Positions 1-8,951 of a stretch of 64,000 nt of DNA are shown piece by piece. Each line of letters begins with the position of its first letter. Position 1 is the stretch's first letter. The notes beneath the pieces are model-generated. The model was given only the letters and a program-made list of their open reading frames with translations, was not told the DNA's origin and did no database searches. Position numbers and translations under genes: made by a program. The stretch spans positions 2,002,842-2,066,841 of the forward strand of contig NZ_CH724148.1 in NCBI RefSeq assembly GCF_000153225.1, written 5' to 3'. The DNA comes from Polaribacter irgensii 23-P (GTDB lineage Bacteria > Bacteroidota > Bacteroidia > Flavobacteriales > Flavobacteriaceae).

Positions 1-2060
1 TGAGTGTTCAAAGGGCGTCACTTTTATCCTCGGAATTAGGTTTGAAAACATGCAATGATTTGCTTAATTTCTTTCCTTTTCGGTATATCGATAAAACAAC
101 ATTTCACGCAATAAACGAATTACAACCAAACGCATCAGAAGTACAAATTGTAGGTCGTATTACTCGATTAAATTCAATTGCACAAAAAAGGGGTAGCCGT
201 TTGGTAGCGACTTTTCAAGATGCTACAGGAAGCATGGAATTGGTATGGTTTAAAGGTCAAAAATGGCTCAAGGACTCTTTGAAAGTGAACGAGCCTTATG
301 TTGTTTATGGAAAACTAAACCACTACAACGGAAGTTTTAGCATTCCGCATCCAGAGTTAGAATTATTTAGCGCTTATAAAAAAAAGCTTCAAACGAAGAT
401 GCAGCCAGTTTATCATACGACAGAGCGGTTGGTCAATGCAGGAATTTCAAATAAAATGATGGGAAATTTCATACAGCGTTTGTTAGAGCAATTTTATGAC
501 AGTATTCAAGAAAATTTATCGCAAGAAATTTTAGAGGATTTTAAATTCATGACCAAACGAGAAGCGCTTTTAAATGCGCATTTTCCAAAAAGTCAAGAAC
601 ATCTAACAAAAGCAGAAAATCGCTTGAAATTTGAAGAATTATTTTTCATTCAATTGCAATTATTGCGAAAAAAACTAATTAATAAGGTAAAAATAAAAGG
701 CGTTGTTTTTGAAAAAGTAGGTGTTATTTTTAATGATTTTTATAAAAACAAGTTGCCATTTGATTTGACAAATGCGCAAAAAAGAGTCTTAAAAGAAGTT
801 CGAAAAGATGTGGCTTCTGGAGCACATATGAATCGTTTGTTGCAAGGTGATGTGGGGTCGGGAAAAACGATTGTGGCTATCTTAGCCATGCTTTTAGCAA
901 TAGATAATGGTTTTCAAGCAACCATTATGGCACCTACAGAAATATTGGCCAATCAGCATTTTATTGCGGTTTCAGAATTGGTTGCTGGAATGGAACTCAA
1001 GGTTGCTATCTTAACAGGTTCTGTGAGAACGAAGAGGAGAAGAGAAATTCACGCAGGCTTAGAAGATGGCACTTTAAATATATTGATTGGTACGCACGCG
1101 TTACTGGAAGATAAAGTGCAATTTAAAAATCTGGGAATCGCAATTATTGACGAGCAACATCGGTTTGGTGTAAAACAGCGTGCTAAGTTATGGGCAAAAA
1201 ACGTACTTCCTCCTCATATTTTGGTAATGACGGCAACTCCAATTCCAAGAACCTTGGCGATGTCTGTATATGGAGATTTAGATATTTCCGTCATAGATGA
1301 ATTGCCTCCAGGAAGGAAAGAAGTGAAGACTGTGCATCGTTTTGATAGCAATCGTCTCTCCGTTTTTAAATTTATGAAAGATGAAATTGAGAAGGGAAGA
1401 CAGGTCTATTTAGTGTATCCATTGATAGAAGAATCAGCCGCAATGGACTACAAAGATTTAATGGATGGCTATGAGAGTGTCTCTCGAGAGTTTCCATTAC
1501 CAAACTATCAAATTAGTATTGTGCACGGTAAAATGAAGCCTGCGGATAAAGAGTTTGAAATGCAGCGCTTTGTAAAGGGAAAAACGCAAATTATGGTAGC
1601 TACCACAGTTATTGAAGTAGGTGTAAATGTGCCGAATGCCAGTGTAATGATTATTGAAAGTTCAGAACGTTTTGGACTTTCACAATTGCATCAATTAAGA
1701 GGACGCGTTGGGCGAGGAGCAGATCAAAGCTATTGTATTTTAATGTCTAGCTTCAAATTATCACCAGAGGCAAAAACTCGTTTGAAAACGATGGTGGAGA
1801 CTACAGATGGCTTTAAAATTGCAGAGGTCGACTTGAAGTTAAGAGGTCCGGGAAATATCATGGGAACACAGCAAAGTGGCGTATTGGACCTTAAAATAGC
1901 GGATGTAGTAAAAGATTCTAAAATTTTAGTAGCTGCTAGGAATACTGCAATTTCTTTATTACAAGAAGATGAAAATTTATCAAATGAGCTGAATTTACCA
2001 ATAAAAAAAGCATTCATGCAGATGACAAAGTCTTCTAAAATTTGGTCTAATATTAGCTAA
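1..2060 (+). CDS. recG: ATP-dependent DNA helicase RecG (5' end outside window)
   Basis: RecG unwinds branched DNA and reverses stalled replication forks. The frame is open from base 3 to the left edge. The residues before the first internal start (VQRASLLSSELG) match the usual RecG N-terminus, so the true start lies upstream and the TTG at 42 is not the start. Visible parts are the wedge/OB domain, then Walker A GDVGSGKT (846-869), the DEQH box (1149-1160), a MTATPIPRT motif and the C-terminal helicase lobe with the QLHQLRGRVGRG motif. It ends convergently with the exonuclease gene, 37 bp away, and I see no strong terminator between them. The assignment is secure; only the first few dozen codons are missing. 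Confidence 0.97.
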   Translation, partial: SVQRASLLSSELGLKTCNDLLNFFPFRYIDKTTFHAINELQPNASEVQIVGRITRLNSIAQKRGSRLVATFQDATGSMELVWFKGQKWLKDSLKVNEPYVVYGKLNHYNGSFSIPHPELELFSAYKKKLQTKMQPVYHTTERLVNAGISNKMMGNFIQRLLEQFYDSIQENLSQEILEDFKFMTKREALLNAHFPKSQEHLTKAENRLKFEELFFIQLQLLRKKLINKVKIKGVVFEKVGVIFNDFYKNKLPFDLTNAQKRVLKEVRKDVASGAHMNRLLQGDVGSGKTIVAILAMLLAIDNGFQATIMAPTEILANQHFIAVSELVAGMELKVAILTGSVRTKRRREIHAGLEDGTLNILIGTHALLEDKVQFKNLGIAIIDEQHRFGVKQRAKLWAKNVLPPHILVMTATPIPRTLAMSVYGDLDISVIDELPPGRKEVKTVHRFDSNRLSVFKFMKDEIEKGRQVYLVYPLIEESAAMDYKDLMDGYESVSREFPLPNYQISIVHGKMKPADKEFEMQRFVKGKTQIMVATTVIEVGVNVPNASVMIIESSERFGLSQLHQLRGRVGRGADQSYCILMSSFKLSPEAKTRLKTMVETTDGFKIAEVDLKLRGPGNIMGTQQSGVLDLKIADVVKDSKILVAARNTAISLLQEDENLSNELNLPIKKAFMQMTKSSKIWSNIS

Positions 2061-2097
2061 TTATAATAAAAACGCAAGAATGTACATTGCTATTAAG

Positions 2098-3183
2098 TTA
2101 TGTTTGTAGTCTTATTATTTTTTGAACGGAGTGACTGTTCAAGTAATTTTTTACAACAGTTTTAGCCAATTCTTTGTCCGAAATAGGAGTCAGTATTGCT
2201 TTCAATATGTCGATATTATCTTCTTGATGTGCTAGGTTCGTAAACCCATACCCAAAAACCTGATTGTTTTCGATTAGAATTAATGCATGCTCCTCTGTTT
2301 CTCTGCCCTTGTCTAAAATAATAAAGTTGTCGTTGTTAAAATTATGTAAAAACGGCTTTCTTTTTTTCTTAATATTATATTTAGGAGACAGTGTTTCTAG
2401 TTGTAAATAATACTTTAAACGCGAAAATAATTCATTTCCTGTTTTTTCGTATGTAATTGAAATCGCTCTGTCTTGTAGTTTTAGAGCTCTTTTTGTTTCT
2501 TTGAGAAATAATTTATTGACTTCGGCATTTATATTTTTTCCACGTCCTAAATACAGTACTTTTCCGTTTTTATCATGTATGTAAAACACCCCTAAATATT
2601 TAGGAACCGAGGCTATTAATTTTTGAAGCCTTTCTTTTTCGAATCGCTGGTCATGATGCTTTACGAAATTCTGTATGATTGTTTTTGTACTGTCTTTTTC
2701 TAAAAGCAACTTAAAAAGCTGCACAGTTGCTAAAGCGTCGCCAGAAGCACGATGTCTATCTGTCATCGGTATGCCGAGCGCCTTTGTAAGTTTTCCTAGA
2801 CTGTAAGAAGGTTGGTCTAAAATTAATTGCTTGCTCAATTCTACCGTACAGAGTGTATTTCTATTAAAATCATAACCAAGACGGTCGAATTCTGTGCTTA
2901 AAATTCGGTAATCGAAAGTAGTATTGTGGGCAACCAGCGTGCAATCTTTGGTAATTTCAATAATTCTTTTTGCAATTTCATAAAACTTAGGAGCACTCCT
3001 CAACATTTTATTATTAATTCCTGTGAGTCGCACAACAAACTGCTGAATTTCTTTTTCTGGGTTTACCAAACTAATAAATTGGTCCACAACCGAATGGCCA
3101 TCAAATTTGTAAATGGCAATTTCTGTGATGCCTTCCTCATTAAATTTTCCTCCGGTAGTTTCAATGTCTAATATTGCGTACAA
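2098..3183 (-). CDS. DEDDh exonuclease fused to GIY-YIG nuclease domain
   Basis: This 361-residue protein has two nuclease domains. Residues 1-160 are a DnaQ/epsilon-type 3'-5' exonuclease with the DEDDh set visible: D6 and E8 in DIETTGG, D91 after HNTTF, and H144 and D149 in HRASGDA. From about residue 195 there is a UvrC/Cho-type GIY-YIG domain (GVFYI 198-202, YLG 211-213, then R214). The same order is known from bacterial proteins annotated as DNA polymerase III epsilon/Cho-like fusions. A role in DNA repair is inferred, not shown. The gene is the last of a minus-strand run, 24 bp downstream of the YggS-type gene. Confidence 0.85.
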   Translation of the reverse strand: MYAILDIETTGGKFNEEGITEIAIYKFDGHSVVDQFISLVNPEKEIQQFVVRLTGINNKMLRSAPKFYEIAKRIIEITKDCTLVAHNTTFDYRILSTEFDRLGYDFNRNTLCTVELSKQLILDQPSYSLGKLTKALGIPMTDRHRASGDALATVQLFKLLLEKDSTKTIIQNFVKHHDQRFEKERLQKLIASVPKYLGVFYIHDKNGKVLYLGRGKNINAEVNKLFLKETKRALKLQDRAISITYEKTGNELFSRLKYYLQLETLSPKYNIKKKRKPFLHNFNNDNFIILDKGRETEEHALILIENNQVFGYGFTNLAHQEDNIDILKAILTPISDKELAKTVVKNYLNSHSVQKIIRLQT

Positions 3184-3207
3184 ATTATTCTTTCTTTGGA
3201 TGCAAAT

Positions 3208-3882
3208 TTACGAACTATAATTTCTACTACCAAAAATTGAGCTTCCTAGTCGTATCATGGTACTCCCATTTTTTATTGCCAAAGGATAGTCTCCACTCAT
3301 GCCCATCGAAAGAATTTCTAATTGACAGTTGTTCGTACTTGTATTTTTTTTATGCAGCTCAAAAAAGTTTTTTAAAGATGCAAACTCTTCGTTCAGTTGT
3401 TCTTGATTATCTGAAAATGAAGCCATACCCATAAAACCAACAATTTTTATGTTTTCCAACTCCTGAAAATCTGGACTTTTTAAGATGTGCTCAATTTCTT
3501 CAAAAGACAATCCGAACTTGGATTCTTCTTTTGCAATTTTTGCTTGTAATAAGCATGAGATAACACGGTCGTGTTTTTTTGCTTGTTTATTAATTTCCTG
3601 TAAAGTTTTAAGTTTGTCAATTCCATGGATTAAATTCACGAAATGGGCCATGTATTTTACTTTATTGCTTTGCAAATGACCAATCATATGCCATTGAATA
3701 TCTTTCGGAAGTGCATCAAACTTTTCCGCCATTTCCTGTACTTTATTTTCACCAAAAACACGTTGACCACCGTCATAAGCTTCTTGTAAGTCGGCAATTG
3801 GTTTGGTTTTAGAAACCGCAACTAAAATTACGTTTTCAGGAATTGATTTTTTTATTTCTGCTATATTTTTTTTTATTTCCAT
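3208..3882 (-). CDS. YggS/PROSC-family PLP homeostasis protein
   Basis: The 224-residue length is normal for the YggS (YBL036C, PLPBP) family. These single-domain alanine-racemase-fold proteins bind pyridoxal phosphate and help keep free PLP in balance. The PLP lysine is K25 in VAVSKTK. The family motifs FGENKVQE, WHMIGHLQSNK and the C-terminal SMGMSGDYPLAI plus IRLGSSIFG are present. No catalytic activity is expected. It lies between the DUF1015 gene (48 bp upstream) and the exonuclease, on the same strand and probably in the same transcript. Confidence 0.93.
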   Translation of the reverse strand: MEIKKNIAEIKKSIPENVILVAVSKTKPIADLQEAYDGGQRVFGENKVQEMAEKFDALPKDIQWHMIGHLQSNKVKYMAHFVNLIHGIDKLKTLQEINKQAKKHDRVISCLLQAKIAKEESKFGLSFEEIEHILKSPDFQELENIKIVGFMGMASFSDNQEQLNEEFASLKNFFELHKKNTSTNNCQLEILSMGMSGDYPLAIKNGSTMIRLGSSIFGSRNYSS

Positions 3883-3930
3883 TTCGTTTTTTTTAAATGA
3901 GAGTGAATTTAAGCCAAAAAGAACCTGCAG

Positions 3931-5169
3931 TTAAAACTCATAAATAGTGATGGCGCTTCTTATTTTTGGTTCTATATATGTTGTTTTAGGAGGCATTAGT
4001 AAGTCTGAATCTACAATTTCTTTGAGTTCTTTTATATTTGTTGAATGCATTCCGAAGGACACTTTAAAAGTACCTGCATCTACTTTCGTTTTTAGTTCTA
4101 AACCATTTGATTTGTTTTGAGAATATACGATTTTAGTTTCATCTCTTATATCTTCAATCCCTAAAATAGGTTTTAGAACCGTGCTGTATAGAATTTGTGC
4201 ATCTAATCTACTGAGCGCATCGGTAAAAGGATAGCCTTTTACACGCAGATGCAATGCATAAAATTCTCCGTCTAAATACATACTAAAAGTATGTTTTTTT
4301 GCTGGCTTATAAAATTCAGAACCTTGCTTTTCAATATTGAAAAAGTGTTCCAATGTGTTTAAAAATTCTTTCGATGTCAAACCGTTTAAATCTGTTACAA
4401 ACCGATTGAACTCGTAAATATTTAATGCACTTTCTGCAATTAAATAACTCATGAAAAAGTTATATGCTTCGTTTCCTGTGTGTTTTGGGTTTTCCTTTTT
4501 TAATCTTTCAGCTAACAAACAAGAGGCTGATGACCGGTGATGGCCATCTGCAATATACAAAGTATCAATTTTTTGGAATGCCTTTGTTATTTTCTCAATA
4601 TCAGCGGCATCATCTACTACCCATAAAAGGTGTTCATCTTCGTTAGTCGTTGTAAATTCGTAGGCTGCTTTGTGCTGTGAATATATTTCAAAGATCTCGT
4701 CAATTTGAATATTGTCAGGATATGATAGCAAAACAGGTTCTGCATTAAATCCTGTGTTTTTCAAATAACTTTCAAATAAAAACTCTCTTTGTTTGAGGGT
4801 CCCCTCGTGTTTTTTTATGCGATTATTCAAACAGTCTTCAACGGAAGTTGCAGCTATAACACCGCAAAAAGAATCAAGAGCAGTTATTTTTTTATAGATG
4901 TAGAAAGCAGGTATTTGATCTTGTGTAAATACTTTTTGTTCCTTAAAATCAGCATATTTTTTTTGCACCAATTCAAACCGTGCTGCTTCACTGCGTTTTT
5001 CTTTTGTTGAGGTGTAAATAGGATTTGTTATGTGCAAGAAAGAGTAGGGATTGTCCGCCAATTTAGAGTCCAACCTTCTGGGAGTATAAATGTTGTGGGA
5101 TTTAGAGGATACCCGAGCAACTTTATCTCCAGATGTTCGAACTGCTTTAAAAGGTTTAACAATGGCCAT
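3931..5169 (-). CDS. DUF1015 family protein
   Basis: This 412-residue soluble protein belongs to the DUF1015 family. The motif DGHHRSSAS (208-216) and the N-terminal KPFKAVR are typical. The biochemical function is unknown; the histidine-rich motif suggests a nucleotide or metal site, but that is a guess. Its start lies 3 bp after the stop of the SerA homologue, so the two are almost certainly co-transcribed. DUF1015 genes are commonly found beside serA/serC in Bacteroidota, which hints at a link to serine metabolism. Confidence 0.88.
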   Translation of the reverse strand: MAIVKPFKAVRTSGDKVARVSSKSHNIYTPRRLDSKLADNPYSFLHITNPIYTSTKEKRSEAARFELVQKKYADFKEQKVFTQDQIPAFYIYKKITALDSFCGVIAATSVEDCLNNRIKKHEGTLKQREFLFESYLKNTGFNAEPVLLSYPDNIQIDEIFEIYSQHKAAYEFTTTNEDEHLLWVVDDAADIEKITKAFQKIDTLYIADGHHRSSASCLLAERLKKENPKHTGNEAYNFFMSYLIAESALNIYEFNRFVTDLNGLTSKEFLNTLEHFFNIEKQGSEFYKPAKKHTFSMYLDGEFYALHLRVKGYPFTDALSRLDAQILYSTVLKPILGIEDIRDETKIVYSQNKSNGLELKTKVDAGTFKVSFGMHSTNIKELKEIVDSDLLMPPKTTYIEPKIRSAITIYEF

Positions 5170-5172
5170 ATT

Positions 5173-6123
5173 TTAACGTAGTAGCTGAATTATTTGTTGC
5201 GCTAATGCAGTTCCAATTCTTTCTTCGGTTTCTTTTGTAGCACTGCCAATATTAGGTGTTAAAGAGATTTCTGGATTCATTAACAATTGTACGGCAGGTG
5301 TTGGTTCTGTCTCAAAAACATCCAAACCAGCGAACTGAACTTTTCCACTTTCGATCGCTTTTACGAGGTCTACTTCATTTAAAATACTACCGTTCGCAGT
5401 ATTTATAATACCAACTCCGTCTTTCATTTTTTTGATATCACTTGCCGAAATTACGGATCCTTCTGGATCAGATGTGTGCAATGTAATAAAATCAGCTTCT
5501 TTCAATACCGTTGCTTTCGGCACGGTATTGATGTTAATGGTTATTTTCTGTCCATTAAAAAAATCAATGGTAATGGGTGCACTTGTGATTTCTTCATCGG
5601 TTGCAAGAACGTTCATTCCTAAACCCAAAGCGATTTTAGCGACTGCTTGCCCGCTGCTTTCAAATCCAATTATTCCAATTGTTTTACCTTTTAATTCGAT
5701 GCCTGCACTGAACGCTTTTTTTAATTCTTTAAAACGAGTATCTCCCTCTAAAGGCATTTCTCTATTTGAAGCGTGTAGAAATCTTACCAATCCAAATAAA
5801 TGTGCAAAAACCAACTCAGCAATCGCATTTGCAGCAGCTTCTGGAGCGTTTATAACATGTAAGCCTTGATCTTCTGCATAGGCAACGTCAATATTTTCAA
5901 GATTGCCGCCTGCACAGCCAATTAATTTAATACTCTGACATGCGTCTATCAACTCTTGACCAACTTGAGTTGCACTTTTTACTAAAAGCGCGTCAATGTT
6001 GTTTTCATTAATGTATTGTTCCAATTGATTTTGTGCAACTTTTGTAGTTATTACCTCAAATCCTCCTTTTTCCAAAGCATCAATTCCGCTTTGAGAAATT
6101 CCGTCGTTTGCTAATATTTTCAT
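5173..6123 (-). CDS. SerA-like D-2-hydroxyacid dehydrogenase homologue lacking catalytic and cofactor residues
   Basis: The 316-residue frame is intact and clearly related to the short D-3-phosphoglycerate dehydrogenases next to serC in Bacteroidota. D-3-phosphoglycerate dehydrogenase catalyses the first step of serine synthesis. The signature residues are gone: the Rossmann GxGxxG reads GFESSG (153-158); the loop usually RGGVGMD reads CAGGNLE (70-76); the usual HVP reads HTS (216-218); the catalytic Arg of the ARGG motif is N244 (NTANGS); the catalytic His of TPHIG is N291 (TPNIG). The usual substrate Arg is K49. Only Glu273 of the catalytic triad remains. The AAC and AAT codons confirm the two Asn. 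It may be a pseudoenzyme or a gene decaying by missense before any frameshift. It lies between serC and DUF1015. Confidence 0.85.
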   Translation of the reverse strand: MKILANDGISQSGIDALEKGGFEVITTKVAQNQLEQYINENNIDALLVKSATQVGQELIDACQSIKLIGCAGGNLENIDVAYAEDQGLHVINAPEAAANAIAELVFAHLFGLVRFLHASNREMPLEGDTRFKELKKAFSAGIELKGKTIGIIGFESSGQAVAKIALGLGMNVLATDEEITSAPITIDFFNGQKITININTVPKATVLKEADFITLHTSDPEGSVISASDIKKMKDGVGIINTANGSILNEVDLVKAIESGKVQFAGLDVFETEPTPAVQLLMNPEISLTPNIGSATKETEERIGTALAQQIIQLLR

Positions 6124-6239
6124 TTTTTTTGTTTCTAATCCTTTCGAAAGAAAGAAGTTTTTAGGGATTGTTTTAATTTTTAAACCTAAGAAAGAGCATA
6201 AATAAAACGCATTGAAGCGTGTTTAAAGCTCCAATTTCT

Positions 6240-7307
6240 CTAGTCTTGTTTACTTTCTAATGCTTGCATTACATCCACCAAAACTTGCACACTGTGCAAT
6301 GGGAGGGCATTGTACATGCTTGCTCTATAGCCACCAACACTTCGATGACCGTTTAGTCCGTTAATTCCAGCAGCTTTCCACAGGGTATCAAATGCAGCAG
6401 TTTGCGAGGCGTTTGTTAAAGTAAAAGTAGCATTCATGGTACTTCTGTCTTCTTTAGCAACAATGCCCTGGAATAGTGGATTTCTATCAATTTCGGCATA
6501 CAAAAGTGCTGCTTTTTTGTTGTTTACTTCTTCAATAAACGGAATTCCACCGATTTCTTTCAGCCATTGCAAATTTAACATAGATACGTATACTGCAAAT
6601 ACAGATGGTGTGTTGGCCATACTTTCTTTTGCAATATGTGCTTGGTAATTTAGCATTGTAGGAACGTGTCTATTTACCTTTCCTAAAATCTCTTCTTTGA
6701 CGATCACTAGAGTGGTTCCTGCAGGACCCATATTTTTCTGCGCTCCTGCATAGATTAAATCGAATTTCTCAAAGTCTAGCTGCCGAGAAAAAATGTCTGA
6801 ACTCATATCACAAATTAAGGAAACATTGGTTTCTGGAAAGGTCTTCATCTGCGTTCCAAAAATAGTATTGTTACTTGTGCAATGGAAATAATCTACATCT
6901 TCAGGAATGGTATATCCTTTGGGTATATAGTTAAAGTTTTTATGTTTTGAAGAGCCTACTTCCAATACTTCTCCAAAGGCTTTTGCTTCGGTAATAGCGT
7001 TGTCTGACCAGGTTCCCGTGTTTAGGTATGCCGCTTTTGTATTTAACAAGTTGTATGCAACCATTAAAAATTCCAAGCTCGCTCCACCATGTAAAAACAG
7101 TGCTTGATATCCTTTATTTTCTAAACCTAACAACTCTAAAGCCAGCGATCTTGCGGTATCCATAACAGCAACAAATGATTTGCTTCTGTGAGAAATTTCG
7201 ATTAGAGATAAATCATCGTTGTTAAAATTAAGCACAGCTGCTGCTGCTTTTTCCAAGACTTCTTGTGGCAGAATACAAGGTCCTGCACTAAAATTATGTT
7301 TTTTCAT
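6240..7307 (-). CDS. serC: Phosphoserine aminotransferase
   Basis: SerC transaminates 3-phosphohydroxypyruvate to phosphoserine using PLP. The 355-residue length is typical. Intact motifs are NFSAGP at the N-terminus, HGGAS (73-77), CDMSSDIFSR, the PLP lysine K191 in YAGAQKNMG, and GHRSVGGYRAS near the C-terminus. Unlike its SerA-like neighbour, every catalytic position I can check is preserved. Its start lies 1 bp after the acyl-CoA reductase stop, so they share a transcript. The 116 bp to the SerA homologue hold only a weak ACGC/GCGT hairpin that I do not call. Confidence 0.96.
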   Translation of the reverse strand: MKKHNFSAGPCILPQEVLEKAAAAVLNFNNDDLSLIEISHRSKSFVAVMDTARSLALELLGLENKGYQALFLHGGASLEFLMVAYNLLNTKAAYLNTGTWSDNAITEAKAFGEVLEVGSSKHKNFNYIPKGYTIPEDVDYFHCTSNNTIFGTQMKTFPETNVSLICDMSSDIFSRQLDFEKFDLIYAGAQKNMGPAGTTLVIVKEEILGKVNRHVPTMLNYQAHIAKESMANTPSVFAVYVSMLNLQWLKEIGGIPFIEEVNNKKAALLYAEIDRNPLFQGIVAKEDRSTMNATFTLTNASQTAAFDTLWKAAGINGLNGHRSVGGYRASMYNALPLHSVQVLVDVMQALESKQD

Positions 7308-7308
7308 T

Positions 7309-8373
7309 TTAGGATAATTTAGATAAAAATTCTAAAGTATTAACGCCATCTGCATAATCGGATAATTTTGGATGCTGTGTTGCGCCAAAATCAATTTCGT
7401 TTTCGATAAATCCTTTAGAAACGATGCATTGAATCTTTTCTTTGTCTTGATGCAATTTTATTTTTAAGTCTACTTCGTTCTCATAATACTCGTAAAAAAT
7501 GGTGGCAATGGGAGATGCATAACTCTCATCTTCCTTAATCATTAAAAATCCGTTTTCTAAAAGATCAAATAAGCTCATTAAGTACACCGCCTTATTGTAA
7601 TCATAATTGTTGGCATATTTCGCATTGTTAATGATTTCTTTTTTCACGAACATGCCATTAAAGAAATTATTAAAATCATAATCTCTAGGAACATAAAGTT
7701 TAGAAACTGATCTGCATCCGAGTCCAAAATAAGTAAATACATCTTCTGCTAATCTTTGCAAATCATCCTCTGATTCCCTTCCGGTAAGCACGGCAACTGA
7801 ATTTCTACTCTTGCGAATGATGTTTGGTTTATTTTTAAAATAAAACTCAAAATATCTCGCAGTGTTGTTGCTTCCAGTGGCAATTACTGCGTCAAACTTT
7901 TCTAATTTTTCTTCTGTAAAAGTGATGTTTCCCTTGAACTCTGCTTCCACATATTCTAAATATTTTGCTAAAAAAGGCAGTAAATGTTTGTCGTTAGAAG
8001 ATTGTTTTACCAAGACGGAATGGCCTGAAATTAAAACTGATAAAAAATCATGAAACCCTACGAGAGGAATGTTTCCTGCCATCACGATAGCGACACGTTT
8101 CGGAGTGACTGGAGGAAGTTCATTATCCGCCAACCAAGCGTCTAAATTTTCTTTAGTGAGCGCGGATGACCAACTCGACACAGCAAACAAAATATTTTCT
8201 TTTGTAAACCATGAGTTGTTTTCTTGAGCGATTTTTAGCTGATGTTTGAATCCGTCAAAAAAGAGCTCATTGTGGGCTATTTTTTGTTTTTTTTCAATTT
8301 TTTCCTGGCTGAACTGACTCAGAAAAGCTCCTAATTTTACAAAAGCATTAATTCTATTTTGAATACTATCCAT
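7309..8373 (-). CDS. LuxC-like acyl-CoA reductase
   Basis: This 354-residue protein resembles the acyl-CoA reductase/LuxC family, which reduces activated acyl groups with NAD(P)H on an aldehyde-dehydrogenase fold. Supporting motifs are MAGNIPLVGFHDF, VIATGSNNTARYFEFYF and FGLGCRSVSK, the last holding the probable nucleophilic cysteine. The acyl substrate cannot be read from the sequence. It heads the minus-strand run leading into serC and is divergent from the ferredoxin at 8443. This arrangement is commonly seen in Bacteroidota. Confidence 0.85.
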   Translation of the reverse strand: MDSIQNRINAFVKLGAFLSQFSQEKIEKKQKIAHNELFFDGFKHQLKIAQENNSWFTKENILFAVSSWSSALTKENLDAWLADNELPPVTPKRVAIVMAGNIPLVGFHDFLSVLISGHSVLVKQSSNDKHLLPFLAKYLEYVEAEFKGNITFTEEKLEKFDAVIATGSNNTARYFEFYFKNKPNIIRKSRNSVAVLTGRESEDDLQRLAEDVFTYFGLGCRSVSKLYVPRDYDFNNFFNGMFVKKEIINNAKYANNYDYNKAVYLMSLFDLLENGFLMIKEDESYASPIATIFYEYYENEVDLKIKLHQDKEKIQCIVSKGFIENEIDFGATQHPKLSDYADGVNTLEFLSKLS

Positions 8374-8378
8374 TTATT

Positions 8379-8409
8379 TTGGTTGTGACTAATTTTGGCG
8401 TTATTTTTG
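8379..8409 (+). promoter_or_regulatory. Putative promoter of the ferredoxin gene
   Basis: A TATTTTTG box at 8402-8409 fits the Bacteroidota -7 consensus TAnnTTTG. TTG triplets lie 16 to 20 bp upstream (8379-8385). The expected start site leaves a leader of about 30 bases before the ATG at 8443. Confidence 0.45.
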
Positions 8410-8442
8410 CAATTGTAAAGGTACAAAACAGAAAAGAAAGTT

Positions 8443-8793
8443 ATGGCAATTATAATAACAGATGAATGTATAAATTGTGGGGCATGTGAACCCGAATGTC
8501 CGAACACAGCAATTTACGAAGGGGCAGATGATTGGAAATACTCAGATGGAACTGATTTAAAAGGAGACGCAGTATTGCCGAACGGTAAACCAGTAAATTC
8601 GGATGAGGATCAAGAACCAATTAGTGACGAAATCTATTTTATTGTTGCTGATAAGTGTACAGAATGTAAAGGTTTTCACGATGAACCGCAATGTGCAGCA
8701 GTATGTCCTGTGGATTGTTGTGTTCCCGATGATGACAATGTAGAGACAGAAGAAGAGTTGTTAGCAAAACAAAAATTTATGCACAACGATTAA
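8443..8793 (+). CDS. 4Fe-4S dicluster ferredoxin
   Basis: A 116-residue, strongly acidic electron carrier with two cysteine clusters. The first is [12 protein letters not shown] near the N-terminus. The second is [18 protein letters not shown], which has the longer spacing typical of 2[4Fe-4S] ferredoxins of the Allochromatium type. An acidic insertion separates the two. It is a single gene with its own promoter and a strong terminator. Its redox partner is unknown; the divergent acyl-CoA reductase is a neighbour by position only. Confidence 0.92.
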   Translation: MAIIITDECINCGACEPECPNTAIYEGADDWKYSDGTDLKGDAVLPNGKPVNSDEDQEPISDEIYFIVADKCTECKGFHDEPQCAAVCPVDCCVPDDDNVETEEELLAKQKFMHND

Positions 8794-8846
8794 AGCCTTG
8801 CCTGTATAACGCGAATAGTAGCGCAAATAGAGACTAAAAATAAGAT

Positions 8847-8877
8847 AAAAAATTCCGAAGTTCGTTCGGAATTTTTT
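8847..8877 (+). terminator. Intrinsic terminator after ferredoxin gene
   Basis: A perfect 13-bp inverted repeat (AAAAAATTCCGAA / TTCGGAATTTTTT) with a 5-base loop GTTCG, ending in a T run. It closes the ferredoxin transcript before ychF. Confidence 0.85.
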
Positions 8878-8951
8878 ATGTTTAAAAAACATATATTTAC
8901 AGCGCAAAAATTAAATTTAATTTTTGCTATTTACCTTAATATTTAAAGAAA

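Noticed and set aside
42..2060. RecG starting at the TTG at 42
   Set aside because: Codons 3-41 are in frame and encode the expected RecG N-terminal sequence, so the gene is cut by the window edge.
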